Made by a program: the position numbers and the translations under genes. The notes beneath the pieces were generated by a model, which searched no databases, was not told the DNA's origin, and saw only the letters and a list, made by a program, of their open reading frames with translations. Positions 42,034 through 52,752 of a stretch of DNA of 64,000 bases are shown here, one piece after another. Numbering within the stretch: the first letter of the stretch is position 1; each line of letters opens with the position of its first letter. The DNA comes from Sparassis latifolia (lineage: Eukaryota; Basidiomycota; Agaricomycetes; Polyporales; Sparassidaceae), in the NCBI GenBank assembly GCA_018466975.1, contig CM031558.1, positions 1,860,001 to 1,924,000 on the forward strand. The letters are read 5' to 3'.

Positions 42034-42324
42034 ATGCCGACTGACGACTACGACACTTACGTGCATTCCAAGGGCGACTCCGATGGGCGATATCAAGATG
42101 AGGTATTATTCGTCTTTCAGGTGGCCATCGATGAGGATACGTGCGTCCAAGCCATAGCTGTACTTCCTACATCTTCGAGCGCCTCGTATCCTGCCTTCCA
42201 TCCCTGCATGTGTCTTCTCGAACTACGGTTTGTCTCGAGACTTTACCCAGGTCTGCATCATTGTCTGATCTTGCCTCGATCTTATATTGTATTTTGTCCT
42301 CAAATTCTGTTTTATATGGGTTGA
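42034..42324 (+). pseudogene. Zinc-finger family copy I, N-terminal fragment of G
   Basis: Begins MPTDDYDTY and contains SDGRYQDE, equivalent to MPTDTYSDS and SDGRYKRE of G, and keeps the G-type promoter. After about 50 residues the similarity fades and the frame ends; no finger region follows. A 3'-truncated tandem duplicate about 5.5 kb downstream of G. Confidence 0.6.
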
Positions 42325-42519
42325 CCTCATGCTCTTCCCCGTTAAGTATCTCGTCATGCCAGATGTGGCAAGCACAATGCCTCAAGAAGGAAGATTAACG
42401 GGCCGTTGACAGCACAAAGGAGATGAGAGTGCGGGCCTTGGACACCGCCACAGCATATAAAGGCACGCCTGGACGGTCCTCATCCCTTCGTCGACCCATC
42501 TAGGACGCTACTCAGCATC

Positions 42520-43293
42520 ATGGTTCAGCAAACACCATTGCGCGTCCATGTCTCTGTAGAAGAGACTCGGCCCCAGTCTCCCCTTGGCCAGGCGACGATT
42601 CTTTCCCGCCCAACCCTCCATTCGGCGCCACGCTTGCAAACTGCGAACATTTCCAATCAACAGTTCCATGGGATGGCAACGTACACATTATACCCGCCTT
42701 CGGATTCGGCCAATGACGTGGCCCTCCCATCTGAGCACCCGTCTCCGGTCAAGAACTGGACATGCTTTCTGGTTTTATTCGCCATTACGACTGCGACTTT
42801 ATTGTCCGCGGTAGTTGCGGCCGGGTGGTCGTATCTCTGCTCGTTCTCTGGAATTGTGCTCATGAGGAACATGGCGCCCTATAGCGATGCCCACTATTCA
42901 GCGATGTGGGCGACAAGTACGGTAGGGGGTGTAATCGTCGGTGGCGCAAGCGGCCTCGTCCTCCTTGCGCTGTCACGTCTTGACCATCATGCCGATCGCA
43001 TATGGCGGTATGGCTTTGACCCGGAAAGGCTTCGGTCGAGGTACGGCAGGATGATTGTTAAGGTTGTCGGGGTGATGCTTCTCGGAATCTTTGGAACTAC
43101 AGGACAGACCCTTGGTGTTGCGGTGGTCAGGACCGTCCCCGGGGCACTCGATGCGAAGCACGCTGCCATCATCAGCGCCGTGGGTACGGCATTCGGGACA
43201 GCGTTTCAACTCCCCTGGCTGCTCACTCGGTTCGATTTTGGTACGTACGTGATTAGTGCTGTCTTGTTCTTCCATGCTTGGATACGTTCATGA
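42520..43293 (+). CDS. Multi-pass membrane protein, unknown function
   Basis: 257 aa from ATG 42520; a TATA-like CATATAAAGG lies about 65 bases upstream (42,452-42,461). The first 80 residues are hydrophilic, followed by four or five hydrophobic segments: WTCFLVLFAITTATLLSAVV, VGGVIVGGASGLVLLAL, VKVVGVMLLGIFGTTGQTL, AIISAVGTAFGTAFQLPWLL and a short last one. A charged loop (RLDHHADRIWRYGFDPERLRSR) lies between the second and third. No known family was recognised. The end may involve an intron, because GTACGTACGTGATTAG near 43,240 looks like a donor; if so the last dozen residues change. Confidence 0.65.
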   Translation: MVQQTPLRVHVSVEETRPQSPLGQATILSRPTLHSAPRLQTANISNQQFHGMATYTLYPPSDSANDVALPSEHPSPVKNWTCFLVLFAITTATLLSAVVAAGWSYLCSFSGIVLMRNMAPYSDAHYSAMWATSTVGGVIVGGASGLVLLALSRLDHHADRIWRYGFDPERLRSRYGRMIVKVVGVMLLGIFGTTGQTLGVAVVRTVPGALDAKHAAIISAVGTAFGTAFQLPWLLTRFDFGTYVISAVLFFHAWIRS

Positions 43294-44268
43294 GCACCTT
43301 TCCACCTCTCATTCTCGCTGCGTACGGCATCCTAATTGCTTGAATGTTCGACGCCCATTATCGGACAACCAGAGCTTATTACTGCATCTGCCTGTCTTCA
43401 ATATCTTACTTCATTATGCTGTTGAACGGCCCTACCCTGTATATATGTCTGCTTCCCAAAGTGTTGTAGATCTTTGAAGAAAGAAAGGCCAACGTTCCGG
43501 CCGCCGGCCGCCAGTTGGGCTGCCGAGGTCCAGCGTTTCAGGTGGTCGTGCGTTGATATCCAAAGGCTTGTTAAGATTGATGAACTTTTGCAGTTTCAGC
43601 GATTGTCAGGTTGTCTAAGGCAGGCATGTCCTTTGCATAGCCGCTGAAGAACGTCAATGCAGAACAGCAGACAAGTGCGGCAGCGTAACAAATGGATAAA
43701 GTGTTACACCGAGTATTAGTCTGTATGAGCACACGAAGAAGTATCCGTCTAGATGTATGTGTGAAGATGAACGGAAGTCCATATGCGAGACAGCGACGAG
43801 GAACCCAGGTCCGAATCGACCGAACCTAAGGAGATATGAGCGGAGGGATACGACGGGAACCATATAGGTGTGGCTATGCCTACAAGCTGGCAATGCGAAC
43901 AAATGAGCGACACGACCTTGATCAAACGGAATAATCAAGAGGAAATCGAGCGACGAGACTGAACCTGCCAGCCTGCACTGCACATTCGGAGGACAACCAT
44001 GACGGCCAGCGCGTCATCATAAGCGATCGGAAGGACGGAGAACAGACGGATGAATTCAAGAAAATGGACACGGCTCTTGTGTGGCCGCATACGCGAATCA
44101 CATAGGATTGGTGTCGTCTCCTGTCCGTCCTCCATAAGCGTGCCTGTCCCCATCCTTAACGACCTTCGCTAAATCCAACCACATCCTCCCGATGACTTCT
44201 TATATGGTCCAGCCATCGATCCTCACCTTCACCGAACCAATACTCTCCTCCTACAGACACACTCCTTA
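43294..44268. other. Intergenic, no gene seen
   Basis: 3' flanks of two convergent genes. Open frames are short and without motifs. Confidence 0.45.
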
Positions 44269-45594
44269 TCAAGGGCCATAACTAGGAGGAGCACCGTAGG
44301 CGGCTTGCGGTCCTGGTGACGCCCTTCCACTGTAAGCTCCGCCTGGCCCTGGACTTCGTGCTCTTGCCGGCTGCGGCGGAATCCCCAAGCCTGTAGCTGG
44401 TCCCAGTACTGGACTGGAAGCTCTGCCTGCATCGTAACCAAAAGCCGCCTGCGGCCCTGGCGACCGCCGCCCATCCATTACCCCAGGCATCGGGCTTCGC
44501 GACCGTGCCGCGATCTGCGTCATCGGGATCGCCTCTCCTTCTATCGTCTGCGGAACCGGGCCGTTGTACGGGTCGTAGTAGCCAGCGCCGGGGTCGTCGT
44601 GGTACGGCGTGCCCGAGTTCGGGTTCAGGTGCGGCAGTGGCGGTACCGCATACGGGTCGTTCTGCCCAGGGTACATCTCCGTCGACGCCGCGAAGCTCCC
44701 GCTCCGAGATTCCGGCCGTATCAGGTTCACCTCTGACGACGTCTCGAATCCCGCTCCGGCCGTACGCTGCGTCGGCAGCGCGTGCGGGCTCTCCCCGTGC
44801 GCGTTCAACTCGGGCCATTTGATCGCGTCCCCTGCCGAGTCCACCCGTGAGCAATCGAGAAACTCAAACCCAGACATACTGGCAGACTCACCGTCCTCGA
44901 AGTCGTTCGAGAAACGCTTTCTGCCTATCTTCCATAAAACGAACGCCACCAGTCCGATCAGCGCCACTCCTCCCGCAACGGACAGGCCGATGATCGTCGA
45001 AGTGCTGACCCCGCTCGACCCACCCGATGAGCCCGAGCCCGACGTGTGACTCGCCGAGGCTGAGCTCGATGACCCGGACGCGGTCACCGTGTACACCAAC
45101 GTCGAAACCTCACCGTCCGCGTTCGTGCTCACCTTCGTCGCTACCTGCGTCGTTATAGCCGTCGGGGAGGACGACGACGTCGACTCTGATGACGCACTGG
45201 CCGAGGCCGACGGAGTAGACGACGTGGGAGTGCTCGTGGGCGCCGAAGACGTGGGCGAGCTCGCCGCCGAGCTTGCCGTGTCGGACGAGGAGCTGTGACC
45301 CTCGCTCGTCGCGACTTGCGAGCTTGCTGCGGAAGTCGCTGACGCACTGGATGGGGTGGAAGACGTCGCTGAGGATGTGCCACTGCTGTGGCTGGCCGTG
45401 GTGGCCGAGTCGCCCGAGCTGGTGGGACCTACAGGATTCGGGAAAGGAAAACTAAGCTGGCGACGAGCTATCGCGCGTGCATTCCCGGCGTGCAAGTTCT
45501 GGAAGTCATGGCCGGATACGAAGGGTAGGAAAACGAGAGCTGCGGCGAGTGCAACGAACAGGCGGCGGCGGGTGACGACAAGCGACCTCGGCAT
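44269..45594 (-). CDS. Ser/Thr-rich single-pass cell-surface protein
   Basis: Minus strand, ATG 45594, stop at 44269. Signal peptide (RRLFVALAAALVFLPFVSG), then about 150 residues dominated by Ser, Ala, Thr and Pro, which should be heavily O-mannosylated, one transmembrane helix (IIGLSVAGGVALIGLVAFVLW) followed by KIGRKR, and a cytosolic tail with Pro-rich repeats (RSPGPQAA/RASPGPQAA). The layout equals fungal wall-stress sensors (Mid2/Wsc type) without their cysteine-rich domain. A 60-bp in-frame, stop-free intron is likely at 44891..44832 (GTGAGT...CGGCAG with branch-like CTCAC), which changes the juxtamembrane sequence to EDG-GDAIKWPEL. Role in sensing is inference. Confidence 0.8.
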   Translation of the reverse strand: MPRSLVVTRRRLFVALAAALVFLPFVSGHDFQNLHAGNARAIARRQLSFPFPNPVGPTSSGDSATTASHSSGTSSATSSTPSSASATSAASSQVATSEGHSSSSDTASSAASSPTSSAPTSTPTSSTPSASASASSESTSSSSPTAITTQVATKVSTNADGEVSTLVYTVTASGSSSSASASHTSGSGSSGGSSGVSTSTIIGLSVAGGVALIGLVAFVLWKIGRKRFSNDFEDGESASMSGFEFLDCSRVDSAGDAIKWPELNAHGESPHALPTQRTAGAGFETSSEVNLIRPESRSGSFAASTEMYPGQNDPYAVPPLPHLNPNSGTPYHDDPGAGYYDPYNGPVPQTIEGEAIPMTQIAARSRSPMPGVMDGRRSPGPQAAFGYDAGRASSPVLGPATGLGIPPQPARARSPGPGGAYSGRASPGPQAAYGAPPSYGP

Positions 45595-45854
45595 GGAGCC
45601 TGTATGCTAAACGGCGAATTTTGAGAACGCAAACGCACCCTTCTTGCGTCGGTCGTCGACGGAAACGAAAGACAAAGAGAGGATTTGTAGAGGATATAAA
45701 CGTCGGTGGCAAACCGACATTCAAGGCAGTGTATCACGTGAGAATATTGCCACGGCGACGGGCGCTGCGTCTCAATATCTTCACATTGACATTGCACCTT
45801 TTTTTGGGAAAACCCAGTCTCCTATCCATTCGCTCGGGCCAAAGGGAGACTTAT

Positions 45855-45883
45855 TCCGAACATGCAGTTCCTGCATGTTCGGA
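45855..45883. repeat. Perfect inverted repeat upstream of the surface-protein gene
   Basis: TCCGAACATGCAG and its reverse complement CTGCATGTTCGGA separated by TTC; 13-bp arms, 3-bp loop. About 260 bases upstream of the surface-protein start, so it may be a regulator site or a small foldback. Confidence 0.6.
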
Positions 45884-46500
45884 AACATAAGACAAAGAAT
45901 GTTTCTAGTGACATTTTATATCTGCTATACTGCTATTTACATTATGACACCTATAGATTAAATTTGTAGATGTTGTAAACTACTGTTAACCTTATAAGCA
46001 CTATTGAAGATTTACTTTCTGAACTTGGAATTTATAAGCATGCCAGCCTTTTTGTCAAAGATGATATAACTGGGGGTGGGCATTGCCCGCAAGCGGAACG
46101 GGCTCTTTGTACTTGTTTGTTCCCCGCTGAAAGTGTCGAACAGTTGGTCCTCCGTCAGTTCTCAATTTCTGCGGGGACCGCTGATGGCAACACCCAACAT
46201 AGTGCACAAAATATGCTCGAGATATATGTAGCTCTGCACGACCAAATTTGCATATTTTTTAGTGGGATGTATCTTTATTTATGAGCCTTGTTGCAAGCAA
46301 GAAGGTAGCATAATAACTCTGTTGCACGGCCTGCCCACAGGAAATGCAACCAGTGATACAAGGCGGTCTGCACGCGCTCTCCGTGCAATGGGTATAAATT
46401 TCTTCAGTTTATTCAGACAAAATCTGAATACCTCCCATAGCCCCGCCTAGCGATCTTCCCCCATCAATGATCACTGGCATCGCCCTGCCCAATAAAGCTG
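45884..46500. other. Intergenic, AT-rich, no gene seen
   Basis: Short open frames only. It leads into the LINE remnant; no element end was identified. Confidence 0.4.
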
Positions 46501-47269
46501 CTGAGGGAATGCAACCACCGGCTATAACTGGTTTTTTAGCTGCCCCGGTGGCCATACCCACGGCACCTACTCAGGTCATGCTGATAATTATGCTTCCCCT
46601 TGGGCCTCCTGCCCCCAACATTCCACGCGGTGTTGCATAACTCCTGCCAGATTTGACAGGTCCAGCCACTCCCAGTGAGACAGCTGTCACTCGCCCCCCA
46701 TTGGCTACTCTCGCCGCCGGCTCGAATGACGAGCTTTGGGCAGATGGCGACAGTGAAGAATTTGCCTTTGTAAGTGGGCTACCTGACCCCTCTACTCCCC
46801 CTCTGACCAATAGTAGATCCTCCCTGATGAATTCCAGTCCTTGCATGACACAGAGGACACACACGACGCTACCCTCCCATCCGATGAGTCTGACTCTGAT
46901 CTCACCTCCTGAAAATGTGGGCGCGAGTCATCCGATGGAGGTGCTTTTGCTCCTGAGTCCCTAGTGGCTACCCCTGACCAGCTGGCAGAAATTCAGGCTG
47001 CCCTGGCTGATGCGGAAAATATTTCGCCCACTCGCCTTGTACTCAGCAATATGGAAGGCAGTCCCTCATGAATCCCACACCTCTCTCCCACCTCCTCATG
47101 CATTCCGCGCATTCTCACCCCGGGCCATGCCCTGATGACAGGTGTAATGACTGCTGCACTGCTTGGCTGACATGGCCCACTTCTGCGTCCGCTGACCCTG
47201 CACCCACAGGTTGCTCAGCAGCCTGCTGCCTCAGGTGCCCTGGCCCGTCTGAGTCAGATTGCCCACTTC

Positions 47270-48301
47270 GTGCCCCTGGCCCCTCACACTGGACAGACTG
47301 TTGGCCCAATGCTCATGCCGACCCCACCTGGCAGCTTTCCACATGTCCATGGAGACCGCCCACTCTGGATCATCGAGAACATGCAGCACGAACAAAGTGT
47401 TCAATGGCTCTCAACTGAGTCCACCAACCTGGTCGTTGTCCCCTTCGGTTTTAGTGCCAGCGATGTTGAACACCGTGCAGCAGTGCTCGCGATCATTTTG
47501 TGTCTCCTATCTTGCCTCTTCAACACCTTAGACATTTGCATGGCTCCTCCCCTCCCACTCATTGACCCGCGTCGTCCGAATCTTCCGCCTTTTGCTTTCC
47601 TGCTCTACCACATTCTGGCACTCACTCGCATAACTCTCCTCACCCAGTTCTGCATCTCCACAGAGGAGATGACCTTCTTCATCTACGACCTTGCTTGGGT
47701 CATTCCATGCTACATCTGCACGCTGAGTGATTTTACCACGTTGGACCGCAATGAGCTTCGGGACATTATCATCACCTGCCTCAGTGAAGACAGCTCCATT
47801 CAAATCCTCGCTGACATCCTCGGCGGCGAAGAACCCCAGGTCGCTCACACTTTTGCCCTCCTCCACTCTCTCGACATCGCTGTTCTCGACCTCCACAGTC
47901 CAGGCGGCTACCCCACGTCGGCTGTCAACCTGTACATGGACCCACCATCAGAGATCCTCACTGACTGGCTGATGTGGCGGAACCACATTTACCATCTCCT
48001 CTACCTGACCAACTTCTTTGAATGCAGGCAGGGCCATCCGGGTTGGCAGTGCAGCGGTTGTCATGCCACTGACCACTCTCATGGCCTCTGCCCCTTCCCC
48101 CACCTTCCAGGCTGGCGCAGTCTGGCCCAACATGACAACAACGACAACCACAATGATGGTCACCTCGGCCTGGGTGCCGGTGGCCCTGGTGCGGGGGCTT
48201 TGGGCTTGCACTCAGTGGGCCGTCCTGCGGCCGTCCTGGCAATGGTCGCAGTTGTGGCTGCAGCCATTTCTAGCTACAGTACGCTGCTGAGGCATCAATG
48301 A
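47270..48301 (+). CDS. LINE ORF1 (Gag-like) protein remnant
   Basis: 343 codons open; the ATG at 47270 is probably internal, since related low-complexity Pro/Ser-rich sequence continues upstream in broken frames. C-terminal zinc-knuckle-like segment FECRQGHPGWQCSGC followed by HSHGLCPFP, a pattern common in Gag of basidiomycete Tad-like elements. The middle is Leu-rich with WLMWRNHIYHLLYL. It should bind the element's RNA. Followed by a Gly-rich tail and stop. Confidence 0.6.
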   Translation: MPLAPHTGQTVGPMLMPTPPGSFPHVHGDRPLWIIENMQHEQSVQWLSTESTNLVVVPFGFSASDVEHRAAVLAIILCLLSCLFNTLDICMAPPLPLIDPRRPNLPPFAFLLYHILALTRITLLTQFCISTEEMTFFIYDLAWVIPCYICTLSDFTTLDRNELRDIIITCLSEDSSIQILADILGGEEPQVAHTFALLHSLDIAVLDLHSPGGYPTSAVNLYMDPPSEILTDWLMWRNHIYHLLYLTNFFECRQGHPGWQCSGCHATDHSHGLCPFPHLPGWRSLAQHDNNDNHNDGHLGLGAGGPGAGALGLHSVGRPAAVLAMVAVVAAAISSYSTLLRHQ

Positions 48302-49288
48302 TAAGCCCTCCACTCTCCTCTGAACTTTGTCCTGCCTACTGCGCTATCACCCATACTGTCCCTACTCCGCCGTTGTGCGCGTGCGTGCCAGGCCTGTACT
48401 TATTTATGTATCATACGACCATCATAGGAGTAGTGCAGTCATGTAACCTCCAGTATACCTCGTCTTACACCTGTCACTCATTCCACCCGGTGTGCCCTCT
48501 CACAGTGTCCTCGACATTAGCAAACTTTGTAAATGGCGCGACATCGACACTGTGTGCTCCCTCTCCCGTTCGGGCCCACATCTACTGACTGCCGTGGAAG
48601 GACAGGAAAGCCCGGATGTTCCTCCCGTACATTGCATTATAGTAACACCAGCAGCGACCTATTTAGGTCTTGATGTGCCGCGCTGAGAGGCTGAAGCTCT
48701 CCCGAACATCCAAGTTATGGCGCTATACTTGGCATAGTAAGGTCCAGCATAGTCACCTGCAGCGTTTCAGGTCCTGATGCTTCACCTAGCTATATCGTTG
48801 TAAACCTAGGTTCTGGTACTATCAACACCTAACACTACCACCTTACACTCCCCTTTGGATGATTCTCTGGCCCCCGATGCGTGCCTCAATCTGCCCCGAG
48901 GAGGTAGTGCTCTCCCCGCCGGCTCCTCCTCCCTTGACGGGCAGTTTGAGTATGGAGGCGGGGACCCTCCTCCCTCCCCCTCCTTCGCTCCTTTCCCTGC
49001 TCATACATGTAACACCTTCCCTTCTGCCCCTCCTGCGCCCGCTACTATAGGTGGCCCCGTCGTGGCTCCTACTGGTCCGTCAGTGGCTACCCGCCTCGAC
49101 CAAACTTCTCCCCCCCTATCCCTCCCCCAAGCGGTGCAAACGAAAGGCAAAAGGTAAAAATACTCGGGCGGTGTCATGCACCAAAAGTGTTTGGCTTGTG
49201 AACACGTAACCACCGGTGAAGCACTCGATGAGGAAGTAATGTGACTAAGACAAAACCCGAGAACGTTTGGCTGAGTGTGTCACCTGAT
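48302..49288. other. Region between LINE ORF1 and the repeats, no gene seen
   Basis: Only a Pro/Ser-rich open frame at 48,855-49,157 without known motif. Confidence 0.35.
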
Positions 49289-49500
49289 GCTCACATTATG
49301 CTATTGGACGAGAAAAACTCGGAAAGTGCTTTCTCCCTACTTCTCTCTGCTCGCTTTATGCTATTGGACACGGAGGTCCCAAGAGTTTTGTCTTCCCTGT
49401 TTCTCCCTGCTCACTTTATGCTATTGGACACAGAGGTCCTAAGACATTTTTTCTTCCTACTTTCCCCTTTGATCACGTGATGCTCTTATTTTGCTATTGG
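49289..49500 (+). repeat. 60-bp tandem repeat, about 3.5 copies
   Basis: Units start GCTCAC/GCTTTATGCTATTGGAC at 49289, 49349 and 49409 with a diverged partial unit to about 49,500. It is followed by GGTATAAAAGGACCCC at about 49,555, a strong TATA-like box, so this stretch could be the promoter part of a solo LTR inserted in the LINE. Confidence 0.65.
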
Positions 49501-49811
49501 CCAATCTGTCATGTAACACTACTATGTAACGGTCACAACAGGTGACATCCGAGGGGTATAAAAGGACCCCTGAGGTGCCCCAACCCTCAGTTCTTCTCTC
49601 CCCACTTATAACCCCTATAAGTGAAGAGTTCTCCCTCCGTTTGTAGCTTACCCTACAAGTGATAAACTAAAAGAATAGGAGTTTGTTCCACTCCTCTCAG
49701 TAACATTGTTACTCGTAATCAAAAGGATCCCGATGAAGTCAGTTCAGTGCAGGCAGTGAGTTTTTATGAACACAACTACTGCACTCTCGTATCGTTTCTT
49801 TTGGGTAGTCT

Positions 49812-50135
49812 AGCACACGGTTGCTAGATACTCAAATCATTCTCGGAAAGTTCTCGGACAACACATAGGAAAGTTATCGGCCAGGCACATTGTATTAGGA
49901 CACACGCACTCGGTAAAGCCCTGCACACAGTTGTAGGCATCGGATAGGATCACAGAAGACTTGGTAAGCCCTGCACACGGTTGTAGGCACACGGTTTTAA
50001 AAGATGACGAAGACTCAGAAAGCCCTGCACCGGTTGTAGGCCTTGTATAAGAAAACCTGTTAAGCCCTGCACTGGTTGTAGGCATCATATAAGAAGACAC
50101 AATGCAAGCCCTTGCACATGGTTGCTAGGCATTCC
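49812..50135 (+). repeat. Tandem repeat with GCACACGGTTGTAGGC core
   Basis: Six diverged copies of AAGCCCTGCAC-(A)-CGGTTGTAGGC spaced 42-54 bases (49916, 49966, 50020, 50062, 50106 and an earlier partial one at 49812). No coding potential. Could belong to the same inserted element as the 60-bp repeat. Confidence 0.65.
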
Positions 50136-50354
50136 CCCCCACATTTCCCCATCTGTATTGTGCAGACTCCCTATTCGACTTTAGACAATGAATCACACAT
50201 ATAGCTCAGGCGTCCCTAACCCACTATCATAAATTTGATATCAATGAACAACTGTGATAGCCCGGCGTACTTTCCCTTTTGCCATGCCCGGTGAACCACA
50301 GCGAAGTACCACTGACTTGACCTGGAGTCAAAAGCTCCTCCGGCCAAGGCCCGT

Positions 50355-51014
50355 GTGTACCCCAAGTCGACAGCAGCCCTCCGCATTGCAAGCTTAAACG
50401 TTCGCAGATGCAGATCAGCTGACCCTGGCCATTTTACCAGCAAATGGACTGCCCTCCATCGCATGATGAAGGAGAAGCACATCAGTGTTTTAGCCATTCA
50501 GGAAGCCCACCTGGATCAGGCATATGTCGACCGCCTACACCACCTTTTCAGCAAATGTCTACACATCCACTTCTCCACCGCCACCCATTCTGCTAATGCA
50601 CAAGGCATCGCCCTTGTTCTTAACAAAGAACTCACGAATGTTACTGGTGCATCATCTCATGTTTTAATTCTGAGCCGCGCCATTTTCTTAACTCTGCCTT
50701 GGCACACCTCCTTAATGCTACACCTTCTTGCTGTCTATGCGCCCAACCCTCCCCAGGATCATGAACCTTTCTGGACTGCAGTTCACAATGCCTGGACCCT
50801 CTCCAAGCTCCCCCATCCGGATATGATGCTCGGTGACTTTAATCTTGTAGAAGATGCTCTCGATCGCCTTCCGTGCCACCCCGACTCCCCCTCCACTGTC
50901 TCTGCTCTCACAGATATCCGCCTTCTCTTCGGCCTTCAGGACGGTTGGCGAGCTACATTTCCCACCACCCGAGCCTTCTCTTTCCTCCAACCCTCCTCTG
51001 GCAGCCAATCCTGA
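50355..51014 (+). pseudogene. LINE ORF2, endonuclease domain
   Basis: Exonuclease-endonuclease-phosphatase fold: LRIASLNVRRC (Asn), VLAIQEAHL (Glu), LAVYAPNPP and MLGDFNLVED (Asp, Asn) are in the right order. The domain is cut by a TGA at 51012 just before IDHIYLS, where relatives have Arg before ID. The next sections (TDHKVVSVQI and so on) continue in frame with further stops. Nicks target DNA in active elements; here inactive as a full ORF. Confidence 0.8.
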
Positions 51015-52011
51015 ATTGACCACATCTATCTCTCCACACCACTCCTCCGTACTGCCATCGACTGGACATTGGAGGAAGCAGCTGTTCCCACTGACCACAA
51101 AGTGGTATCGGTTCAAATTGTTGATTAAAAAGCCCCTCACATTGGCATGGGGTGATGGACCATGCCCCTATTCCTTCTTAATAATCGCATTTTTGCCCAG
51201 GAAGTAGACATCATGAGAAGAAAACTTGAGCAGGATATCCAAGCCTGCCGCACCACCCGTTCAGCTTCTGTGAACCCCCAAACCTTGTTTCAATCTTTCA
51301 AGGAAGTAATTGTTTCTCTCGCCCATAAACGGGCTCATATTGCAGTTCCTACACTACAATCCAAAATTGATGGCCTTCATGAACAACTCCACTCCACTCT
51401 TAACTCTGATGATATTCTCCACAACCCACAACTATAACTCTCTGCTGCTATGCTACAACAACAAATTGTGGATTTAGAAGGTGAACGACAGCGTAAGGCT
51501 GGCCTCACTATGGCAGCGAGACACTGTCTTGAAGCTGAGATTCCCAGTAAATACTGGTCAAATCTCAGCAAGTCACATCAACCCCGCAATGTCCTTTTCT
51601 CCCTGAAACACCCTGGCTCTTCTCCCCCGTCCTATGAGACTCGATCTGATCGCATGGCAACCTTAGCTCGTGACTACCATGATAACATCCAATGAGATGT
51701 TTCAGCTACACACCCTACTGATCGTGAACAGGTGCTCCAAACTGCCCTCTCAGCCCTGCCTACAATCACCAACAGCCCTCCTTGAACTCTCAAAAGAACT
51801 CACGGAGACTGCTGTTCTCTGCACGCTGAATCTTTCTGCGAACGGTCGTGCTGCGGGCCTGAATGGTATCCCCTATAAATTCTGGAAGTCTCTCATCACA
51901 CGCTTCTAAGCACGCTCACGTGAGGACATCCCCACATTTAATGTTATTTGCACCCTGACCTGGGTTTATAACGACATCTCCGACCATTGTCTCACCTCTG
52001 ACTCCAATTTT

Positions 52012-52752
52012 GTGGCCAGATGGATGTGCCCCATATATAAAAAGAAGGACTGTCGGGATATTGCTAACTACCGCCCAATAACCCTGTTAAATACAGACTA
52101 TAAAATCTTTATGAAGGTGTTATCCTTACGTCTCTCTGAGCTAGCTCCTACTCTTATCCACCCAGACCAAGCTGGTTTTGTCCCTGGCTGGAAGATTCTC
52201 GACCAAGTCCACCTCTCCAAACTCCTACTCAACTATGGCGAAGCAATGGAGGAAAATGGGGTAATCATTGCCCTTGACCAAGAGAAGGCCTATGACAAAA
52301 TTGCACATGACTACCTCTGGTGTGTCCTTACTGCCCTCAATATCCCTCCCCCTTTCATTGCAACTGTTCGCTCTCTGTATGAACATGCTGAAACGATTGT
52401 CATTATCAATGGCGAAAAGAGTTCCCCCTTCTGCGTAACTCGGGGTGTTCACCAAGATGACCCCCTGTCTTGCCTACTATTTGATCTCGCTATTGAACCC
52501 CTCGCTTGTATGCTACAATCCTCTGAACTGTATGGTTTCACAGTCCCCGGTTTCTCTTGCCGTATTCTCACCTCCTTGTTTGCGGATGACACTACCACCT
52601 ACCTGTCTGAAGCCGATGATTTTTCAGCCCATTCAGTCATGTTTGTGAACTGGACTCCCATTTACCCTGACATTGTCATGAACTGGACAGCCAGCGGACG
52701 TCGGCCCATCGGTCTGTGTAAGGAGCTGTCAGCGATCGGCTCATGGCGATGA
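52012..52752 (+). pseudogene. LINE ORF2, reverse transcriptase domain fragment
   Basis: RT motifs in order: PIYKKKD, NYRPITLLNTDYKI, PDQAGFVPGWKI, IIALDQEKAYD (first catalytic Asp), TRGVHQDDPLSC (relatives have RQGDP) and the catalytic FADDTTTYL. Homology stops near 52,630; the rest of the frame is minisatellite. No RNase H or 3' tail follows, so the element is truncated. Confidence 0.8.

Larger units (their letters stand above)
46500..52640 (+). mobile_element. Tad-type non-LTR retrotransposon (LINE), decayed and interrupted
   Basis: Plus-strand order: Gag-like ORF1 (to 48,301), about 2 kb of inserted or repetitive DNA (48.3-50.3 kb), then ORF2 with apurinic-type endonuclease (50,355-51,014) and reverse transcriptase (52,012-52,630). 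Multiple stops lie in ORF2 between 51.0 and 52.0 kb, and the element ends abruptly at about 52,640, where the minisatellite begins. The 5' limit is approximate. Confidence 0.75.
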
